A stretch of 64,000 bases of DNA from Allacma fusca (Eukaryota; Arthropoda; Collembola; Symphypleona; Sminthuridae): NCBI GenBank assembly GCA_947179485.1, contig OX359246.1, positions 13,702,001 to 13,766,000 of the forward strand, written 5' to 3'. Each line of letters opens with the position of its first letter. Position 1 is the stretch's first letter. Shown one piece after another: positions 1 to 12,942 of the stretch. A program made the position numbers and the translations under genes. Below the pieces are notes generated by a model that saw only the letters and a program-made list of their open reading frames with translations, ran no database searches and had not been told where the DNA came from.

Positions 1-69
1 TTGGCTGACGGGAATTAAATCGGATCACATCACGTACTCGTATTAGGGCATCTTGATAGAACTGTAACA

Positions 70-1230
70 AAATAAAATTTAAACATCAACGGACAACACT
101 TATCACTAGAAAATTCCTGTATGCATATTTATTCCAAAAATTGAAGGCACATGACAGTAAACAACAGAGTACAGAACATCATAGTGTAAGTCTTCTGCAT
201 ATGGACAAATATAATTCTGTAAGCATACAAGTGAGCATAATGTTCCTACTATTTAACTTGAAAAAGGGTACGGGCAAGTGTTCCCAATAAACTCCAACTT
301 TGGACCCCTCTTCTTGGAAGAATATGTTGTCGTCCACACTCGGTCTCACTTATACCTGGCCTAAACCTTCAAATGTGTAACGAAGAACTATCCAAGCATA
401 TATTGGCGTATGTAACTGTATGTATCCATTATAATTATAGTGCCTTGTGTAATTTGTAAACGAAACCTAAATTTTGTGACGCAACATGTGACATGCAGCA
501 TCTTGTCGTCTCGTCCATATTCTTTAGAATTATCCGTCCCCATACTATAGTACTGCTGGAACCCGCTTTTATGTCAAAACAAGAAAGATATAGCCTGACT
601 GAGCAGTCCTGAAATCCAACCACTATTTCAGTGTACGATCAAAATAAAACGTATTTTTCAGCTAAAGATCGAAGTCAGACGAACATTTGTCATTTGAAAA
701 TATACCCTAAAATCTGTTTTCATCATTGCACGGGAAAATATTTGTTTGTAAATACCATCAATATTACCAGGGTTAGGAATTGATTATTTTATGATGGAAT
801 ATGAAATTAATTTTAATCCATGATCCTAATCTAATTTAGTTACATTCTATGGTTCAATCCTTTCCCAATAATCGATGAGAACTGTGGTCAATCCGAACTC
901 CAAAATCCACGTCAGTTCGGTATAGGTAATATGAATTGGGATTTTTCAGGTTTTTATTCTTTAATCCGATATTACAATCCGAATTTTTAGATTTTTATTC
1001 TTTATTTCGTTATTTCAATCCAACGTTTTGTATTTAATTGGAAATCCATTAATCCAAATCCAAATTGTTAAAATTTTATTTCCAATCCCTTAATGCAAAT
1101 CCAGATTTTGGACTTTTTTTTGGTGAATCATGTAATACAATCCAAATAATGTGAATTATTAATACCTCAATCCAATCAAAGAGGTAATCTGAATAAATTT
1201 CCTGTCTAAATTACGCGACTTTAACATTAT
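70..1230. repeat. Dispersed direct repeat, copy 1 (about 1.1 kb)
   Basis: No gene is seen. This block aligns by eye with 4390-5345: shared stretches include GAGCATAATGTTCCTACTAT, the following run about a TTGGACCCC string, and a tail in which AATCC-containing words recur (840-1180). The two copies differ by many substitutions and small indels, so the duplication is old. It is non-coding; short reading frames are not conserved between copies. Confidence 0.7.
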
Positions 1231-1279
1231 CTTTGCTGTATTTTATGTTTGTCCAACAGCCCGAATTCGATACTGTGCA

Positions 1280-4060
1280 GGATTTTTGGGGCGAAGTGAT
1301 ACAAAGTTTACTATTGTTATTCCAGGGAATGCAATAATTGTGGGTGTCGTCATTACAGCGTCACATTTTACAATAACCAGATTTAATTCTAAGTTTCTAA
1401 TGAAGTTCTTCATTTAGAGTACTATACAGAAAAAAATAAATGTAATTATATTTTGACAATATGCGTCAGGGGCTTCAATACAGATATTTTATGATTTTTT
1501 TGTGACACATTTGACCTTTTATTAAAATGTAGACAAACAGTATAATAATTGTGAAAAATATAATACAAACAAAGAATAACCTCAACACATTCCTCCAACA
1601 TAGCTATAAGTTTAACCACAAAATACATACAATTTGGGATTATTGGAGCTTTGTTTGAGAAAATTTAGGAATTTATTTTAATACAAGCTGACATTAAGTA
1701 ATGTTAAAAAAAATTCTTTTGTGCAATGTAGCAAGTGCCGTATGTATGTTTGTATTTAAATAGCAAAAAACAAAACAATTGGTAATAATAATAATTCATT
1801 AATTTCAAGTTTCATGATTATTTTAACATTCAGTGCGAGCTGTACACATGTGTGGTTATACGTACGTGCACAATTATCAAATGTTTTCGAATGTCATAGT
1901 TTGCTATTCATTGCTGTTGATGTCAGAGATCGACATTCATACGGAATTTCAGACTTTTGGAACGGTTTGTTATCACCACAGGTTTGGAATATTTTGAAAT
2001 ATTGTATTTGAAATGCATTGGGTATTTTGTATTTCGTATTTTTCTCGCCATAAATTTTTAACGTATTTTGTTATTCATATTTTGTCAGCACCATAATATC
2101 AACAGTATTTTGTCATAATTTGAGCTATATGATCCTGATAGTATTTTGTATTTATTTATCTTGTTACGTTTGCCCATCCCGTATTTCAAATACAAAATAC
2201 ATTTTTAAAGTACATAGCTCTGACTACTGTCAATATCGTCTGTAACAAATGCCGGAATAATTAAAGGTAAAAATACTAATTTTAAGCATTCTGAAATCAA
2301 TTCATTAACTTTTTCAGCTTGTTTGTAGTACATAAACGTAGTTGATAAATATTTAAAATTCAATGAGAGGACTACAAAGTAAGTTAAATTATTGACGCGA
2401 ACATAAAATTCGTAAATAAATCATCCATGAGTTATCTTTCGTTTTAAGGAAAAATATTCTGTCCCCTTGATTCATGTTAATCCACTTAGATCCTAAAAAA
2501 TGTATAATTTTACTCGTGTGTTTGTTACCCTACGATTACTGAATAATTTGTGGCTATTGAATATCGAAATACTTACCCAAATTATCCGACAGACTTTAAT
2601 CTGACTTATGCAAAAATCTGGAATGAATCATTAATACTGTATTTACTAATAAATTTGAAAGTATCTACAAAACAGTTTTTTGTATTTTAAATACGGTATT
2701 TTCATTTCGTATTTTCGGTTTTTGCTGGAAGCAAATTATTTCATTTTGTATCTTGTAGACATTATTCCTGACATTTGTATTTTATTTTGTATCTTGACTA
2801 AGTAACTACTGGTATTTGTATTTTTTGCTTGTATTTGAAGGTTTCTTTAATGCATTTGTATTTTATATTTTAATAATAAATTTGATGTATTTTCCACAAC
2901 TCTGGTCATCACTCATACTTGGTCACACTTGTGTCTGGCCAAGCCTTCAAGTATGTAGCTTATGTAATTACGCGTCCTAAATTCATAGTGTTTGGTTTAT
3001 TACCCAAGACCGAAACCAAAATCCAAGTTTCGTGACTCAGCATGCCACTTCCGTCAATATCTTTTACAATCCTGTCTCTACACACTACACTTTCTTACTC
3101 CCTGACAACTGGAACCTTGACGTGGGTTTGTAAAAGGCGACTTGAGCAGTCCTCACTGCCAAGTGTGTGGAATGAGCAAGGATGCACATACGAAATTTAA
3201 TTTTCAAGAAAATTCTTTCCCATATTTTCATATTTTTTGAAATTTATTTTATTGACGAACATACATATGTCAAGAAATATGCAGTTGACACACATTCAAG
3301 AAAAGTGGAGATTTTTTGAGGACTTCAAGAACTACAAGTTTTTATTGTTGGCCACGATTTTCTCTCAAGTATCTTTCAACGCTATTTCGTGAAAATATTA
3401 TACACTTTTCAGTCAACTGTACATCAGGTTCGTACCTGAAAATTGTGAGTAGGATTCATAACAACAACAAAAGGACAAAACTGAGATGATCTTCAAAAGC
3501 AAAAACGAGAAAGATGTGGAAAGGGAGAAATTTGCACCAATATTTCTTGCACAGGCTGAGGGTTCAGAAAGACATTTTAGAATAGAATTAAATTCCAGGG
3601 GGATTCATTTGAGTCTAATAGTATCATCTGCGTTAAAAATTCCAGCAAACAAGTGTGCAAATATATTTTTACAGTATCTTATAGAATAATTACATATAAT
3701 TACCTGGGTCATGGGCAAAAGTCTAAAGGACCTTAAATAAATAAATACCAAATACCAAAAATAATTACATATACCTTTTTCATACGTTTTGTTTTTTAGC
3801 ATTTAACTTCGAAAAATTACCATGTGTCACTTTAGGACATTTTGGAAAAAGACTTTTGAGCCCTGTAGAAATGTTTCAAAGATACACTTACTATTATAAG
3901 TCCAGTGCTAGTGGTAGGAATGCGTGGGGTATTTAATTTCTCTAAAAACCTTGACGCTGCTTTACGATTTTGACTATTGTGGATTTAATTCTTGACATAC
4001 GACAATAAAACAAAGTTTGAAAAATCCGGTTCTGTAATAGTAGAGGAAATAATAATTCAT
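1280..4060. repeat. Segment paralogous to 17.2-20.3 kb, interrupted by a GTATTTT-rich block
   Basis: The parts 1280-2010 and 3240-4060 match 17225-17836 and 19457-20275 at many points. Examples are the shared TTTTATGATTTTTT area, TCAGAGATCGACATT, and the TTTTCTCTCAAGTAT area. The block 2010-3240, full of GTATTTT/GTATTTG words (mainly 1985-2230 and 2640-2900), is absent from the other copy and is probably an insertion. No coding sequence is supported. Confidence 0.6.
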
Positions 4061-4389
4061 TAGTTTTTATTTATTTAAAAACACGCCTGGGTTTACCCTC
4101 GACACCTAAGAACATTGGTCTCAAAGAAGTAATGCTAAATTGCATTTGAAAATACTTATATTCTGAAAAATATGTTCAATAAAAGTGAAGGTATAGCTTC
4201 TATTTGAATTTAATTTAAAATAATTCCATGGCAATTGTAACTGCTTAAAATTATTGTCTCATTTACTAAAGCTATCACAAGTTGTGAGTGATTTTATGAT
4301 GCATTGAGATACTTACAATGTTTAAAATTTATACTAAAAAATACATTTTTGAACTAGCTTGGGAGCAGAAAATGTTTTGACTGACAAGA

Positions 4390-5345
4390 TAGAGATTTAA
4401 ACATCACTAGACAATACTAATCACCAGAAAATTCCTCCGTGCATACTATAAAAATTGAAGGTACATGCATACAGAAGATCCAACTTGATAGCGTAAGTCA
4501 TCTACATATTTATGTACAAATATGAAAATATAATTTTTCAACCATACAAATGAGCATAATGTTCCTACTATTTAACTTGAAAAGGGGACGGACAAATGTT
4601 CACAACAAACTCCAGCTTTGGACCCCTGTTCTTGGAAAGATATGTTGTCATCCACACTCGGTCTCACTTGAACCTGGCCAAGGCTTCAAATGTGTAACGA
4701 AGAACCATCCAAGCATATATTGGCGTATGTAATTATATGTCATCCATTATAATTATAATGCCTGGTGTAATTTGGAAACGAAACCTAAATTTTGTGACTC
4801 AACATGTGGCATGAAGACTCTCGTCTATATTCTTTAGAATTATCCAACTCCATACTACAGTATAGTACTGCTGGAACTCAATTTTATGTCATGGTTATGG
4901 AATTCATTTTAATCCATGATCCTAGTCCAATTTAGTTACATTCTATGGTTCAATCCTTTCCCAATAATTTAATAAACTGTGGTCAATCCGAATTCCAAAA
5001 TCCACGTCGGTTCGCTTGTGTATGTGTTGGTGTATTGGTGTATGTATGGACTTTTTCAGATTTATATTCTTTCATACGTTATTACAATCCGAATTTTCAG
5101 ATTTTTATTCTTTATTCCGTTATTCCAATCCAACTTTTAGGATTTAATTGTCAACCCATTAATCCAAATCCAAATTTTTAGAATTTTATTTCCAATCCGT
5201 TAATGCAAATGCAGATTTTGGACTTTTTACTGATTAATCCTTTAATACAATCCAAATAATTTGAATTTTCTAATTAATCCCTCAACCTAATCCAACAGGT
5301 AATCTGAATATATTTCTCAACCCTAAATTACACAACTTCCAAATT
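4390..5345. repeat. Dispersed direct repeat, copy 2
   Basis: Diverged second copy of 70-1230, in the same orientation. Its right part, from about 4975, is also the start of the 1.46 kb tandem duplication that follows. No gene is supported. Confidence 0.7.
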
Positions 5346-6385
5346 GTGTTTGCCGTATTTTATTTGTAAAAAATGGATACACTGTGCAGAAATAATTATT
5401 TATAGCTCTTTTTTTTAGCATATCTGAATCTACTTTTAATTGCTGTTGCCACATTTGTTACCAGATTTAAAGTGTTATCATTTCATATGACATACATATC
5501 TTATTTTAGTACATTTTAACTAAAGTTGAAATAATTACAATATAACATGAAATGATTGTATATACATACATATATAATTACTCAAAATGGTTTTCAGGGA
5601 AACCGTTTATTATTATATTCTTTATTATAGCAGGCTTCAAACAACAACGGTGCTCGTCTTTGGGCTGTATCTACAACTTGCAATTAGTATAAGACTTTAT
5701 AACGACGTATTCCACTCGTTTTTTGGACCATTTCCTAAACGGTTGTTCAATGTTATTTTTTAGGACATGTGCTACCTGACCTGAGAAATCTCTCATATTG
5801 ACAAGGCGCGCGTTGTGTATCCTTACGGACTCACAATTCAACATTACTCAAAATGTATTTTTGTATTTGTATAATCATCTATAGATACACATGTAATTAT
5901 GTATATACCTACACAATTTCATATGAAGTGTTCCTATTTGCTAGCAAGTAAGCATTCATTAAAGGGTAATTATTACTTCAAACTCTAACAAGTTGATCTT
6001 TTATGCTTTACAGAAGACGATAAATTTGTAGGGGTCTGGGTCTGGATGCAACGGCTTTCACGGCCCATTCACTGTTTTAAATATGCATACTGTGATATGT
6101 GACTGTCACTGTGTGTTAACTCATTACTGGGGTGGTTGGGACTTGGGACGGGAAAAGCTATGCCACTGTATAGGCATAGGACAGAACACAATTGAAGACT
6201 CCAGTTCTCTACTTTTCTTTCTCCAACTTTTGTTCTTCTACAACAATTCAGTTTTTCGTGCCCGGGAACAATTCTACGTACAATGATTTGACGCCAGATT
6301 GGAAAAGGTAACATGTTTTTTGATTTCCAAAAAAAACGTGCTTCTTTAAAGAAGTTCCGCACCATGCGTAGCCTTTACTAAAATT
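4975..6385. repeat. Tandem duplication, unit 1 (about 1.4 kb)
   Basis: Unit 1 matches 6440-7905 from the ACTGTGGTCAATCC start to the AAAGGTAACATGTTTTTTG area near its end. The best conserved core is 5640-5870, containing GCTCGTCTTTGGGCTGTATC and TTGACAAGGCGCGCGTTGTG. Small reading frames at both ends of the unit are not preserved between the copies. Confidence 0.75.
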
Positions 6386-6439
6386 AATTAAATTATATTT
6401 ATTAATTATTAATTAATTAATATATATAATATATATATA

Positions 6440-7905
6440 AAACTGTGGTCAATCCTAACTCCAAACTCCATGTCAGTTCAAAGTTTGTAATATGGATTGG
6501 AATTTTTCAGATTTTTATTTTTTAATCCGTTATTACAATTCGAATTTTCAGATTTTTACTTTTTATTCCGTCATTCCAATCCAACTTTTTGGATTTAATT
6601 GTCAACCCATTAATCGAAATCCAAATTATTAAAATTTTATTTCCAATCCCTTAATGCAGATCATTTTATATATATATTATATATTAATCATTTAATACAA
6701 TCCAAATAATGGGAATTTTCCTATTAATCGCTCAGTCCAATTCAACAGGTATTCTGAATAAATTTCCCATTCCTAAATTACACGACTTCCAAATTTTGAT
6801 TGCTGTATTTTATGTTCAAAACTGGATATACTGCGCAGAAATAATTATTTACAACTCTTTTTCGTAGTTATATCTGAATATAATTACTTTTAATTGCTGT
6901 TACCAAATGTGTTGACGGATTTAAAATGTTAAATTATTTCATATTACACATCTTATTGTATTACATTTTTAATTAAAGTTGTAATAATTACAATATAACA
7001 TGAAATTATCCCTGGGTTGTTTGTAATACATTAGATAAACGGGTGGCTGAATTTTCATTGGACATTGTTCGTATGGAATCTACAAATGACTGTATATAGT
7101 CTAAATTATGTTCAGTAGAAACCGTTCATTATTTTATTCATTATTATAGCAGGTTTCGTGTAACTACTGTGCTCGTCTTTGGGCTGTATCTACAACTCAC
7201 AATTAGTATTAGACTTTATAACGACGTATTCCACTCGTTTTTTGGACCATTTCCCAAACGGTTGTTCAATGTTACTTTTTAGGACATGTGCTACCTGACC
7301 TGAGAAATCTCTCATATTGACAAGGCGCGCGTTGTGTGTCCTTACGAACTCACAATTCAACATTGGTCAAAATGTATTTTTGTATTTGGATAATCATCAA
7401 TAGATATATGCATATACATATATATGCTTATACACAATTTCATATGAAGTGTCCCTATTTGCTAACAAATAAGCATTAATTGAAGGATAATTATTATTTC
7501 AAACTCTAACAAGATCTTTTTATGTTTTACAGTAGACGATAACTTTGTGGGGGTCTGGGTCCGGCAACGGCTTTCGCGGTCCATTCCCTGTTTTAAATAT
7601 ACATAAGTTTAGAGACTGTCACTGTGTGAATTTTAAATCATTACTGGGGGGTTGGGACTATATGGCACTATAAAGGCATAGGACAGAACACACTTGAAAT
7701 CGCCGGCTCATCACCCTTCTACTTTTCTTTCTCCAAATTATGTACTTTTTCAACCATACGTCTACAACAATTCAGTTTTTCGTCCCCAGGAACAATTTTA
7801 CACAAAAATAATATTTGGACTCAAGATTGGAAAAGGTAACATGTTTTTTGGCTTAAAAAAGCACGCTTCTTTAAAGCAGTTCCACATCCTGTGTCGCCTT
7901 TACTA
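6440..7905. repeat. Tandem duplication, unit 2 (about 1.46 kb)
   Basis: Second copy of 4975-6385. It holds a TATA-like box (CTATAAAGGCATAGG, about 7670) followed by a 119-codon frame at 7694-8053. The corresponding part of unit 1 reads GTATAGGCATAGG and lacks a matching frame, so no gene is called. Single AT-rich expansions account for the length difference. Confidence 0.75.
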
Positions 7906-8690
7906 TAGTTCCTATAGTTTTCGTCTACATGTTATTCTATTTTGTAAGAAGAAAATATCTAAATATGTATTTATGTTGCGTTCTAAATTTCATGTAAGTC
8001 TTTTACAAGAGAATTACATGCGCGTTTATGTATACACATATATTTATACGTAATGCATAGCTTCTACAATTAGTACCTTTGTTTCCATAACATAATTAGT
8101 TATATGTTTATAAAAAAAAATTGCAGCAATCAAGCTCTACCAATTATGGGATTTATCACCCCAGATGCTCATCTGTAGACATGATGTCAAACGGACCGGG
8201 ACAAACTGGACTGGCATATGTAAGGAGGTAATATTAAAAAGATCACTTGATCAATTTAGATGATGCGTTTAAATCCCTGAAAATGCATATTTGCTTGAGT
8301 AGTTTTAGTCACTAATTTATTAATCTGACATCATAGGTGATTGCATTAACAACAATGCGGGACGTCAAGACACTTAGGAACTTTTGTGGGAAGATTTTTC
8401 GGGGAGATAAATTATTTAATTTAATGTAACATAAAAATTTTAACACTTAAGGTCTTAAGCCGGACAATTAGAATCTGACTGACATAATCACATAGACTGT
8501 AAGGGTTTGAAAATCGATGCTCAATCGTCAAAAATATTTTTAAAGCAACTTTTAAAAATGATTTGTAGAGAGTTAAACACACCTATATATAAGTATTTCC
8601 AAGAGCTATCAGGTCCCTACGTTAAAAATTAATGGCGTAACAGGCAAAAATAGAGACAGAGGGTATTTTATCTACATTAATAAAAAAAAA
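7906..8690. other. Intergenic stretch without recognised content
   Basis: AT-rich sequence with no coding signal, RNA gene or repeat that I can identify. Confidence 0.5.
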
Positions 8691-8699
8691 GTGAGTGTA

Positions 8700-9545
8700 T
8701 GCTAGAGTTTCTTATCGGGACGGGAATACCGACGGTATCGGTATCGGTATCGGAACGGGACGTTACCGGTACCACGAAAATGTTCCGTTTGCACTACCGG
8801 GACGGAAACGGGAAAACTGAATCAGAGCCGATAAAATCGGAACGTATTCGTTTTAGGTTTCGGTACCGAAAATGAAACCGGTAATGTAGTACCGATCGGG
8901 AAAGGTATGACAAGCTAAATTTCCCAAAACCGAAGTGTTCGTACCGATAGTCCCGAACAAGTAACATAGCCTGGCTGAAAAAATGTGTAGCAGAAAATGT
9001 GAAACCAAAATATACATGGTTCTAATTACTTACCATGTGCGCTTCGCATTCAGCAAAGATGTGAACTCTTCTTTACTTCCTCTTATCTAGTATTTTTTGC
9101 ATGGCTCATAAATTAGGATTTTAATTAAGATGAATTGAATTTTGCTTTGTCATGGAAACCCAAGACCCAACGAAAGAATATTGGACGTCGAAAGCTAGGA
9201 AACCAATTACGAAACCAGGTCTAACATGATACCGATACAAAGGTATTATTTGAAAGCATGGCTGGGTCGAAAAACGAGGATTCGACCGTGTAAAATAAGT
9301 TGCTTAGAGCACCTGGGAATTGTAGATTAAACTACTGCGTAGAAAGTGTGAATTGTGTTTTTGTTTAAGTGTAATTAGGACTTGAGCGTAAACCTATGAA
9401 TATATAAAATGTGAACTGATACTTAAAATCTGTTATCGGTACTGATTCGGAACGGTTCGGGAAAAAATCGGTTCGGGATAAACCAATATCAGATCTTTCG
9501 GTTTCGGGATAGTATCGGTACCGGGACAAAAAAAATATTTTTTCT
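8700..9545. repeat. CGGTATCGG / GGTACCG word-repeat clusters flanking a 450-bp core
   Basis: Two GC-richer clusters, 8705-8965 and 9420-9535, are made of variants of CGGTATCGG, GGTACCG and CGGGAACGG. They flank ordinary AT-rich DNA. The pattern resembles degenerate non-autonomous DNA transposons whose ends are self-similar, but I could not find a convincing target duplication. No gene is visible. Confidence 0.5.
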
Positions 9546-10282
9546 CAGATTTTCCAAGATAAAATTAAATAGTTTTATGCAGACAGAGCTATATCGAGAT
9601 GACAAAATGAGTTAAAAAGGCAAATTAAATTAAGAATTTAACAGTTGAGTCTTCAAATCCCAAGCAAAAACTGCTAATCTGTTGTCCATGTAAAAAAAAT
9701 ACCGTATTCATGTATGTACATATGAACTAGGTGCCATAAAACGATCCACCCGCCAGACGTAAAACAAACAAAGGGGAAAAATAAGTGGCTTCCCTACTTT
9801 TCAGCAGTTTCTTCCAGTTTTTTCAATATAATTCCATATGTTAATATAATTCCATAATGTTAATATAATATAACCTCCACTGGGGCTTTTAAACTTTCGT
9901 GTGAGTACGGCACTTTTTGGTATAATCTAACTTCTTGTTATGACAATAATTACACAAACTTTATTTTTACCATTGTTAGACCAAAACGAAGCTAGATATT
10001 GTCGTTGTTCGAGGCATCGTGATTAAATCTCAAGTTAAAATTCAAAAAATGCAACGAGATTTAAAATAATGAAAATAATAACTTTAGTATAATGAATCGA
10101 GACACGCAACACGCTACAATTAATGAAATATCAGGTATGCAATTGTAAAGCTATTTGAATGGATTCAAACAAAACAAGCACCGAATACATAGCATTAGGA
10201 AATTTACATTGCTGAAAAAATATATAAATAGTCCAGGAAGAAGTATCCCCCAATTTGCTTGAATATGCTGAAAATGCCTGGA

Positions 10283-10476
10283 TTACGCGAATTATGCCGA
10301 AAATACCGAAAATTCAATGGATTGAAAATGCCCAAAATGCCCGGCAATTTCAGAAGGCAAATTGCCGAAAACGCATGCCTTACGCGAATTATGCCACATA
10401 TGCCAACAAATGCTATGAATTGAAAATGCCCAAAATGCCCGGGTATTTTCGGCAGGCTAAAAGCCAAAAATTTCAT
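10283..10476. repeat. Two tandem ~97-bp repeats rich in AATGCCC/GCCGAAAA
   Basis: TTACGCGAATTATGCC occurs at 10283 and 10380, and ATTGAAAATGCCCAAAATGC at 10321 and 10419, giving two diverged units about 97 bp apart. The small frames on both strands (around 10204-10536) come from this repetition and are not called as genes. Confidence 0.7.
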
Positions 10477-10724
10477 GGCATTTTTAATTGGTCAACACTG
10501 GTAGCAATTCAATTGGCTATGAAGATCTTCACCTAGTTCATTGTACTTTTGATTTTCACACTTCTATGGGTAATTTTTTGATGGATCTGCATTGAAGTAT
10601 GCAAGTTCATTTTATTTCTAATCGGAAACACTTCTAGTAGTATAACGCTCTAGCTAGTCAAAATGACACTAAAATGTCTATCTATATGTAACGTACTGTT
10701 GCATTTAAACAATTATAGATAACG

Positions 10725-10955
10725 TAACCGGGTTTGAAAATGGGTACGGCACTGAGATACCCGAGTATGGGTACAATTATGGAGTATGGGTACGGGTACA
10801 ATGCGGATACATGCATATGGTTTCATATTAAATTGCGGGTACGGGTATGAAAACTTCGTATACTTGGGTACATGTACGGTTACAGCTACCAGATATTGCA
10901 ATACCCGCACTTAGGGGACGGAAACGGGTACCAATCTTTCGTACCCGTGCCGAGC
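10725..10955. repeat. GGGTACGGGTA word-repeat cluster
   Basis: About 230 bp with many variants of GGGTACGGG, GGGTATG and their complements, in an otherwise AT-rich setting. The right edge, read from the minus strand, begins GCTCGGCACGGGTACG, somewhat like an hAT-type end, but no matching left end was found. Confidence 0.5.
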
Positions 10956-11167
10956 GATGCTACACATGCGACGAATACACACATTATCCCGTGTCACACC
11001 ATCTTTCGAGTATTTGAAAGAATTTGGAAACGCCTTTTATAATTGATCCCACAAGTAATTGTCAACGCAATTGTTTGTGCATGTAATTCGTATGAGTCAC
11101 ATGCCTTTTCTTATTCTGCGAGTATAGCTCCACTAAAGTGCATATTTCTCAATGATTAGTGCCTACC

Positions 11168-11916
11168 CTACCAAACGTTAGCTAGAATAAAGTAGCGTAA
11201 CATCAAAGCGCTGGTAGAGTCATTTGCTCTAGCAAAACATAGTAGTTGTAACTGTACAAGGTCACCCACTGTATTAATGCTTCGTCCTTTTCTATTGTAG
11301 TTAGTCTGATATCCGAATATTTCCTTGAAGCCTGAGACTGTGCTCGTTGGCGGCTTTTGCCAAGGCGTTCTCCAAAGCTTTTTTTGGCAATATTTATGGG
11401 CCATCCTGGCAATATCTGGGTCTGTAACGATCCGAAAAGTTGATACATTTTGTGTGTCGATAATGCCCATCCATCTCGAAGTGCTGTGAAAATATCAGAA
11501 TTACTCCAGTATTTCGATGCTGAACTTGTGGCTTCTTGTTGGGTTCGGGTTTTCCCGCTGTGCGTTCTAACGTTAAGCTATCTAAATATTATTAAGTGAT
11601 TCCGCCTGTCTTTTGGATCTGACAGAGAAGGCTTTAATGGAAGGCGCCACGTTTGGAGTTGTACATGTGTATCACTCTTACAACAATGAAAGCCTATCAA
11701 GATTGAACGGGTCACTGTTTCTTTTCCATAATTCCCTTTAATGATGATTCGGTTGGGGAGTTTTGCATCGAGCGTATGGACTACCTCTAGCATCACTGGG
11801 GTCGCGACCCTGATGCACGTCGTGATCTGTGATCGGCAATTGAGTTGCAGGTAGAAACATTTTGATACTCCATTGTTAATTATCGTCACCGTATCTATGT
11901 ATTGAAATTGCATCAT
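11168..11916 (-). pseudogene. Possible retroelement 3' remnant
   Basis: Two minus-strand frames, 11578-11916 (112 codons) and 11168-11470 (100 codons), lie downstream of the decayed gypsy pol at 12.9-15.8 kb, on the same strand. That is the position where a third retroviral-type frame could sit. I recognise no defining motif, and neither frame has a credible gene structure. This may be chance open frame, so the call rests on position only. Confidence 0.2.
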
Positions 11917-12048
11917 AAGTAGCTAATGTGATGGGTTTGATTCAGCTTGTCCTTCGTGAAATCCATGGCCTCCTTCCTCTCGAGTTAAAGTTTAGCGACC
12001 AAATAATGGTCGCATTCATTTTTGGTGTCTCTCAACTAGACTTTTAAC

Positions 12049-12732
12049 ATGTATATCATTATATGATATAACAATATTAACGTGTATATCATCATATGAT
12101 ATAACAATATTAACGTGTATATCATCATATGATATTACAATATTAACTTGTATATCATCATATGTTATAAGAATATTAACGTGTATATCATCATATGATA
12201 TTACAATATTAACTTGTATATCATCATATGATATTACAATATTAACGTGTATATCATCATATGATATTACAATATTAACTTGTATATCATCATACTATAC
12301 AACAATATTAACGTGTATATCATCATACTATACAACAATATTAACGTGTATATCATCATATTATACAACAATATTAACGTGTATATCATCATATTATACA
12401 ACAATATTAACGTGTATATCAACATATTATATAACAATATTAACGTGTATATCAACATATTATATAACAATATTAACGTGTATATCAACATATTATATGA
12501 CAATATTAACGTGTATATCAACATATTATATAACAATATTAACGTGTATATCAACATATTATATAATAATATTAACGTGTATATCAACATATTATATAAC
12601 AATATTAACGTGTATATCAACATATTATATAACAATATTAACGTGTATAACAACATATTATATAACAATATTAACGTGTATAACAACATATTATATAACA
12701 ATATTAACGTGTATATCAACATATTATATTGT
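12049..12732. repeat. 33-bp minisatellite, about 21 units
   Basis: The unit is ATTAACGTGTATATCATC plus a variable palindromic part and ACAAT. Because 33 is a multiple of three, both strands stay open and give 11-residue repeating peptides; these are artefacts. The variable part changes in order along the array: CATATGATAT, then CATACTATAC, CATATTATAC, and finally AACATATTATAT. This suggests stepwise local unit expansion. Confidence 0.95.
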
Positions 12733-12942
12733 TGAATTGAGATTTGCCAGCCTCATGATTAAATCAATCAGACGGGAGTGAGCGGGAAATAGGGAATTAA
12801 ATAATGTAAGGTCTGGTTGATTGGCAGGAATGAGCACAGTTCAACTCTCTGATGCACAGCACTATAACACCGGCGATGGTAAGGGTCGGCGAAGTCTGTA
12901 ATCTGGGCTCTGGGGCCGTCTAATGTTGGTCGTCTCCTCTTT

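Noticed and set aside
3486..3802. Short frames on both strands
   Set aside because: They lie in a segment whose paralogue at 20 kb does not keep them open.
12267..12735. 151-codon frames on both strands with 11-residue repeats
   Set aside because: Produced by a 33-bp minisatellite; any frame stays open because the unit is a multiple of three.
12041..12735. Possible CRISPR-like array
   Set aside because: Direct tandem repeats without unique spacers in a eukaryotic genome.
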